Source: Liolophura sinensis (lineage: Eukaryota > Mollusca > Polyplacophora > Chitonida > Chitonidae). Taken from it: a DNA stretch of 64,000 bases. The notes below the pieces were generated by a model, which saw only the letters and a list, made by a program, of their open reading frames with translations, was not told the DNA's origin and made no database searches. This document shows positions 61,050 through 64,000 of the stretch, piece by piece. The stretch is from positions 41,401,187-41,465,186 of the forward strand of contig NC_088301.1 in the NCBI RefSeq assembly GCF_032854445.1. Direction: 5' to 3'. A program made the translations under genes and the position numbers. Each line of letters begins with the position of its first letter. The first letter of the stretch is position 1.

Positions 61050-63383
61050 CTAAAAAGATAAAATTTACACTCTTAGTCCATACGAATCTGATTCAAGCCT
61101 TGATTCTAGTGAATGTCAACAAAAATCTTGAGTCGTCTTCATGCAATGACATCTTTACTTTATGAACAGAACACATGAATTTTGTGTATCAATGTGCAAT
61201 AATTAATTGATTACATATTAAAAGTGATAACTCAATGGACTCCGCTGTATTTTGAAGATACTAACACACCATAACAAAAGAAAGACAAATCGGATTTGAA
61301 CTTACGAGTTATAAAAACATGTTCAAATTATGAAGAAGTCACAAACTAATTACAGTAATGGAAAGGTAGCAGACTGAAGTCTTAACTGATATTATCTTGC
61401 TTACCCAGATGTCAAATTTTCCAGGGAAGAGCCTCTCTGGAATGCGAACAGCATAAATGACGGCACCGGCAATGTAAAGGAAAGCCATGAGGACCAACCA
61501 GCCCAAAGAAGCTTTGTTGATGGCATGGTAAAATCCGTCTGTTATCACGTAGTGCAGAGCAGGTATCACCCCACTCAAGCCGAGGCCTATAAACATACCT
61601 GTCAAAGATATGTAGAGGTGAAGTACTGCATATATCAATTTCATGTGTACAATGTATAAAGAAAGAACTCTGTCATACTAAGAAGTCACACTGTATCTCC
61701 CATAAAGCTTATAAATCCAAAACATGTTGTAACATGATGGATTCATAAATCTGGAAATCACATTATCTGAAGAGATTTTTAACGGATGTGGCGTAATTTA
61801 AAGAAGCTGTATTAATCATTTACTCAACAGAATTTTACAGAATATTGAACACCATTATGTCATTTACAAAAACTCAAGAAGAAAAAGTTTGACACCAATT
61901 AGTGTTCATTGGTAAAGAACTACTTATCTCTATAATCTTGTACCAGAATTATCATACCCATCATGGGTAATCACAAAAATGCTTTATAAGAACTGATTGA
62001 TTGTATTATAAAAACATTCCACAACAATGTAAACAGAGCGCAAGTATCTTACCTGCTCTGACAACTCGGAACTCAGGTTGACTGAACTTGTCCCAAAGGG
62101 ACACAACAATGCAACATGTTCCCAGCACAAATATCAGCACTAGATAAGCTATCTTTGGTTCAATGCGACAGTAAAAGCTATAATAGAGCCATGGTACAAA
62201 TGACCCCATTGTTAGAAGAGCTATGCCACAGTAGTCTAATCTGAAACAGAGCAAAGAGACAAAAACTGATTACATGTCAAAAGCTTTCGATTAGCTTCAG
62301 GTAACTGTTCGTCAACTGATTACGTGTACAGTTACTGGTTTGTCTGATAAGTGTTTTATGCACTACTGAAGGGAAATGTCAACAGGCAGGAAACCTTGAG
62401 GAAACCACCACATATTAAACTTAAATCCAGGTACATCAAGGTATACGAAAGTGCAGTCAAGTTACCAGAATTAGACACATGTACAAATGTTTATCAAATT
62501 GCAAAAAAAAAGTGAAATGACACTTACTTGTTAAACAACTTGCCAACTTTCTCTGAGTGGCAGTAGACAGTGTGAAATATCCAGGAAAAGCCTAGACAGA
62601 GGATTGCTCCTGCGAAGAAGGCTGAGAAAACAGCTTTCTCCTGCCACTGGATCTCCACGGATGGCCGGGTTAGAAAGTAAGTTGCAATGCCAAGGAAAGC
62701 AATCATACCTGAAATAGATCAGTCACCCAAATCATAGATATAAATGCATGTAGGATTGTATGAAATTCACTAGATCAAGGTTGATAGCTGACAGGAATTA
62801 ATTTTATATGCTGGTGGCACAAGATATCTAGATTATGGCCTGAGTTAAAAATGTCACTTCATGTCTATAGATGCTTTCATTTGAAGAAGTACAGAGTTGT
62901 TTCAACAATCAGCAATGTCTTCAGTCTAGTTAACATGAATCACATTTACATCTTATGCATTTGAAAGACCTTGAGTCAAGAATGGATCAATGCAGAAAGT
63001 GAAGAACAACAGATAACTGAGTTTAATACTATAAGAATCTCAGCCCAAACACCTGGCAAATGTATATATATATCTAATGTGTATATGTACATACCTAGTA
63101 AATGTGTCCATATATTTCCTGTTTCAGTGTGTATTTTGAAGATGGACTTAAAGCAGGCACAGAAGGAGTTAGTTGGGGGTCTATGGCCACTGAGTAAGAA
63201 GTCGTTGTCACGAAGCCAGTTGGGCAGGGAGTGGTGGTGCACAACCCGCCAACCTGCCTCCCACACTTTGTGGACAAACTCCTCTGCCTGCTCAGCTGCA
63301 CGGCTGCACACAGACATGATCTCTAGCCGCGCTGACCGTGCAGCAGACAACTCCTGGGGAGGCTCTCTGGGCTCACTCAGAGG
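60924..63383 (-). CDS. AdipoR: Adiponectin receptor (PAQR family), 3' five coding exons; 5' end outside window
   Basis: AdipoR proteins are seven-helix membrane proteins with a cytosolic N-terminus. They bind zinc and are linked to ceramidase activity and to AMPK/PPAR lipid and energy signalling. Coding exons read on the minus strand are 63383..63095, 62708..62528, 62240..62053, 61598..61405 and 61049..60924. All four introns are GT-AG and the phases (1, 2, 1, 0) join without a break, giving 326 codons including TAA. Residues are numbered from the first codon seen. The core motifs FSWIFHTVYCHSEK (about 137-150), KLDYCGIALL (157-166), GLGLSGV and SHQIFHV (287-293) are diagnostic. The zinc-site residues known from human AdipoR1 (Ser, three His, Asp) all have counterparts here: S138, H142, D159, H288, H292. 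Human AdipoR1 is 375 residues, so roughly 50 N-terminal residues are missing, presumably encoded upstream of 64000. Introns inside the window are short (287-454 bp). Confidence 0.97.
61050..61404 (-). other. AdipoR intron (355 bp)
   Basis: A GTAAGC...TAG intron in phase 0. It is AT-rich and nothing else is seen in it. Confidence 0.9.
61405..61598 (-). CDS. AdipoR: AdipoR exon with helices 5-6
   Basis: The acceptor is TTTGACAG and the donor ATCTGG/GTAAGC; the exon is entered in phase 1 and left in phase 0. It encodes MFIGLGLSGVIPALHYVI, a loop, the helix LGWLVLMAFLYIAGAVIYA, and the conserved RIPERLFPGKFDIW segment. Each block aligns with human AdipoR1 without gaps as far as I can judge by eye. 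Confidence 0.96.
61599..62052 (-). other. AdipoR intron (454 bp)
   Basis: A GTAAGA...CAG intron in phase 1. It is AT-rich and nothing else is seen in it. Confidence 0.9.
62053..62240 (-). CDS. AdipoR: AdipoR exon with helices 3-4
   Basis: The acceptor is CTGTTTCAG and the donor GCAG/GTAAGA; the exon is entered in phase 2 and left in phase 1. It encodes LDYCGIALLTMGSFVPWLYY and a second hydrophobic run, ending in SLWDKFSQPEFRVVRA. The Asp in LDYCG corresponds to Asp208 near the zinc in human AdipoR1. Human has LDYSG, so a Cys replaces the Ser next to that Asp. Confidence 0.96.
62241..62527 (-). other. AdipoR intron (287 bp)
   Basis: A GTAAGT...CAG intron in phase 2. It is AT-rich and nothing else is seen in it. 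Confidence 0.9.
62528..62708 (-). CDS. AdipoR: AdipoR exon with helices 1-2 and first zinc-site residues
   Basis: The acceptor is TATTTCAG and the donor AA/GTAAGT; the exon is entered in phase 1 and left in phase 2. It begins with a Gly codon completed from the previous exon (LLG-MIAFLG) and carries the hydrophobic segment of helix 1, a short lumen-side loop (TRPSVEIQWQEK), then helix 2 ending in SWIFHTVYCHSEK. The Ser and the first His of this motif correspond to Ser187 and His191 of human AdipoR1, which surround the zinc ion. Confidence 0.96.
62709..63094 (-). other. AdipoR intron (386 bp)
   Basis: A GTATGT...CAG intron in phase 1 between the N-terminal-domain exon and the helix 1-2 exon. 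It contains no repeat that I recognise apart from a short TA-rich run near 63065. Confidence 0.9.
63095..63383 (-). CDS. AdipoR: AdipoR exon with N-terminal cytosolic domain and start of helix 1
   Basis: This is the first coding exon visible. It is entered in phase 0 after the acceptor CGTCCACAG and left in phase 1 at a CTAG/GTATGT donor. It encodes 96 complete residues. A Glu- and Ala-rich stretch is followed by the conserved cytosolic segment with FVHKVWEAGWRV, LPNWLRDNDFLLSGHRPP, CFKSIFKIHTETGNIWTHLL, typical of AdipoR just before the first membrane helix. Human AdipoR1 has FRACFKSIF where this protein has FCACFKSIF. The opposite strand is also open over this exon, but that frame has no family resemblance and is a shadow. 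Confidence 0.96.
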
Positions 63384-63848
63384 CTGTGGACGAAACACAA
63401 ACAATCAGGTGGAAGCAATTTAATAATGCCTTAGGTGGCTGCTTTACACTTAGACCAAACTTAACGTACATGTAACAATATGACTGAGCTCTATACATTT
63501 TTATTGGCCTGACCTAACTGATCAGCAGTCTCCTACACCTTTCGGGCATCCTTGGTCTTTTTAGGCCCATGGGCCACTACTACTACTCTGAAGGATGCTA
63601 ATAAAATAAATGAACTGTAGGTTAAATGTAAATACACAAAGGTCGCCAGCCACAAATAAATGTTAGTGTTGTAGACATGCATAGGTATACAAGACCATAC
63701 ATGCTGCTAAAAACAACCCTTTTATATGAATATTAGGCACACAATTAATACACGTTTCGGGTAAATGGAAAAATACAGAACACAGCAAAAAACCACAATA
63801 TGTAAGCACCTCAAAGATTCTTTTAAATGTATTGTGACGTATGTATGT
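63384..63848 (-). other. AdipoR upstream intron, partial
   Basis: The sequence between the acceptor at 63384 and the SINE at 63849 shows no splice-compatible coding segment. It is taken as the 3' part of an intron that runs off the window. Confidence 0.7.
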
Positions 63849-64000
63849 ACGCTTGGGGTTTAACGCCGTACTTAGCAATGTCTCAGCCATATGACAAGTG
63901 GGAGTCCTTAGGTTTGTGGACATATATGGTGTCTTCTTGTGGCAGTCTGTGCTGCTGCCACTAAAGAATCATGCCAAAGACACCTGACAAGTCACCTCAT
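63849..64000 (-). mobile_element. SINE family 2 copy, tail side, cut by window end
   Basis: The copy starts with the tail motif GCTTGGGGTTTAACGCCGTA (reverse of the CCCCAAGC tail) and continues with the body block TCTTCTTGTGGCAGTCTGTG and AAAGAATCATGCCAAAGACA. The same family occurs at 29430, 49421 and, as body pieces, at 57160 and 49775. It is inserted in the upstream AdipoR intron in the same orientation as the gene. Confidence 0.75.

Noticed and set aside
62971-63423. Plus-strand open frame of 150 codons over the AdipoR exon
   Set aside because: It is antisense to a clearly homologous exon and has no family resemblance.

Overview
This window is eukaryotic nuclear DNA. It is AT-rich and mostly non-coding, and it contains a multi-exon gene with GT-AG introns and many decayed interspersed repeats. 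Two repeat families are of the tRNA-derived SINE type that I associate with molluscs, especially marine bivalves. One carries a GATTGGTGTTTTACGCCGTA-type tail with an ATTT run, the other a CCCCAAGCACTC tail. A bivalve or closely related mollusc is therefore the best guess; the species cannot be read from the sequence.

Layout. From 1 to about 59.3 kb I find no intact gene. The stretch is AT-rich filler crowded with repeats: two low-copy dispersed families that I name R1 and R2 (about 30 full or partial copies), the two SINE families, fold-back or MITE-like elements (24.6, 27.9 and 51.5 kb), a decayed mariner-like transposase piece (10.4 kb), and a Ty3/gypsy pol relic (23.1-24.1 kb) that R2 sequence interrupts and abuts. 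There are also several tandem arrays (10.7-11.6, 39.5, 44.9-45.5 kb), microsatellites, and striking perfect palindromes (12.0, 12.5, 17.6, 44.5 kb). Two open frames, at 31.7-32.2 kb and 13.1-13.3 kb on the minus strand, look somewhat protein-like, but I do not recognise them.

From 63,383 down to 60,924 on the minus strand lies the one clear gene: an adiponectin-receptor (PAQR family, AdipoR class) gene. Five coding exons are present with consistent splice phases, giving 325 residues to the stop codon. The zinc-site residues are retained. The start codon and the first coding exon or exons lie beyond the right edge. A probable long 3' untranslated region follows, down to about 59.37 kb.

I see no operons, CRISPR arrays, rRNA or convincing tRNA genes. 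The observations most worth a follow-up are the R1/R2 repeat pair, including one copy where R1 sits inside R2; the perfect 34-bp and 18-bp inverted repeats; the 126-bp TA-cored palindrome; and the period-57 and 113-bp tandem arrays.
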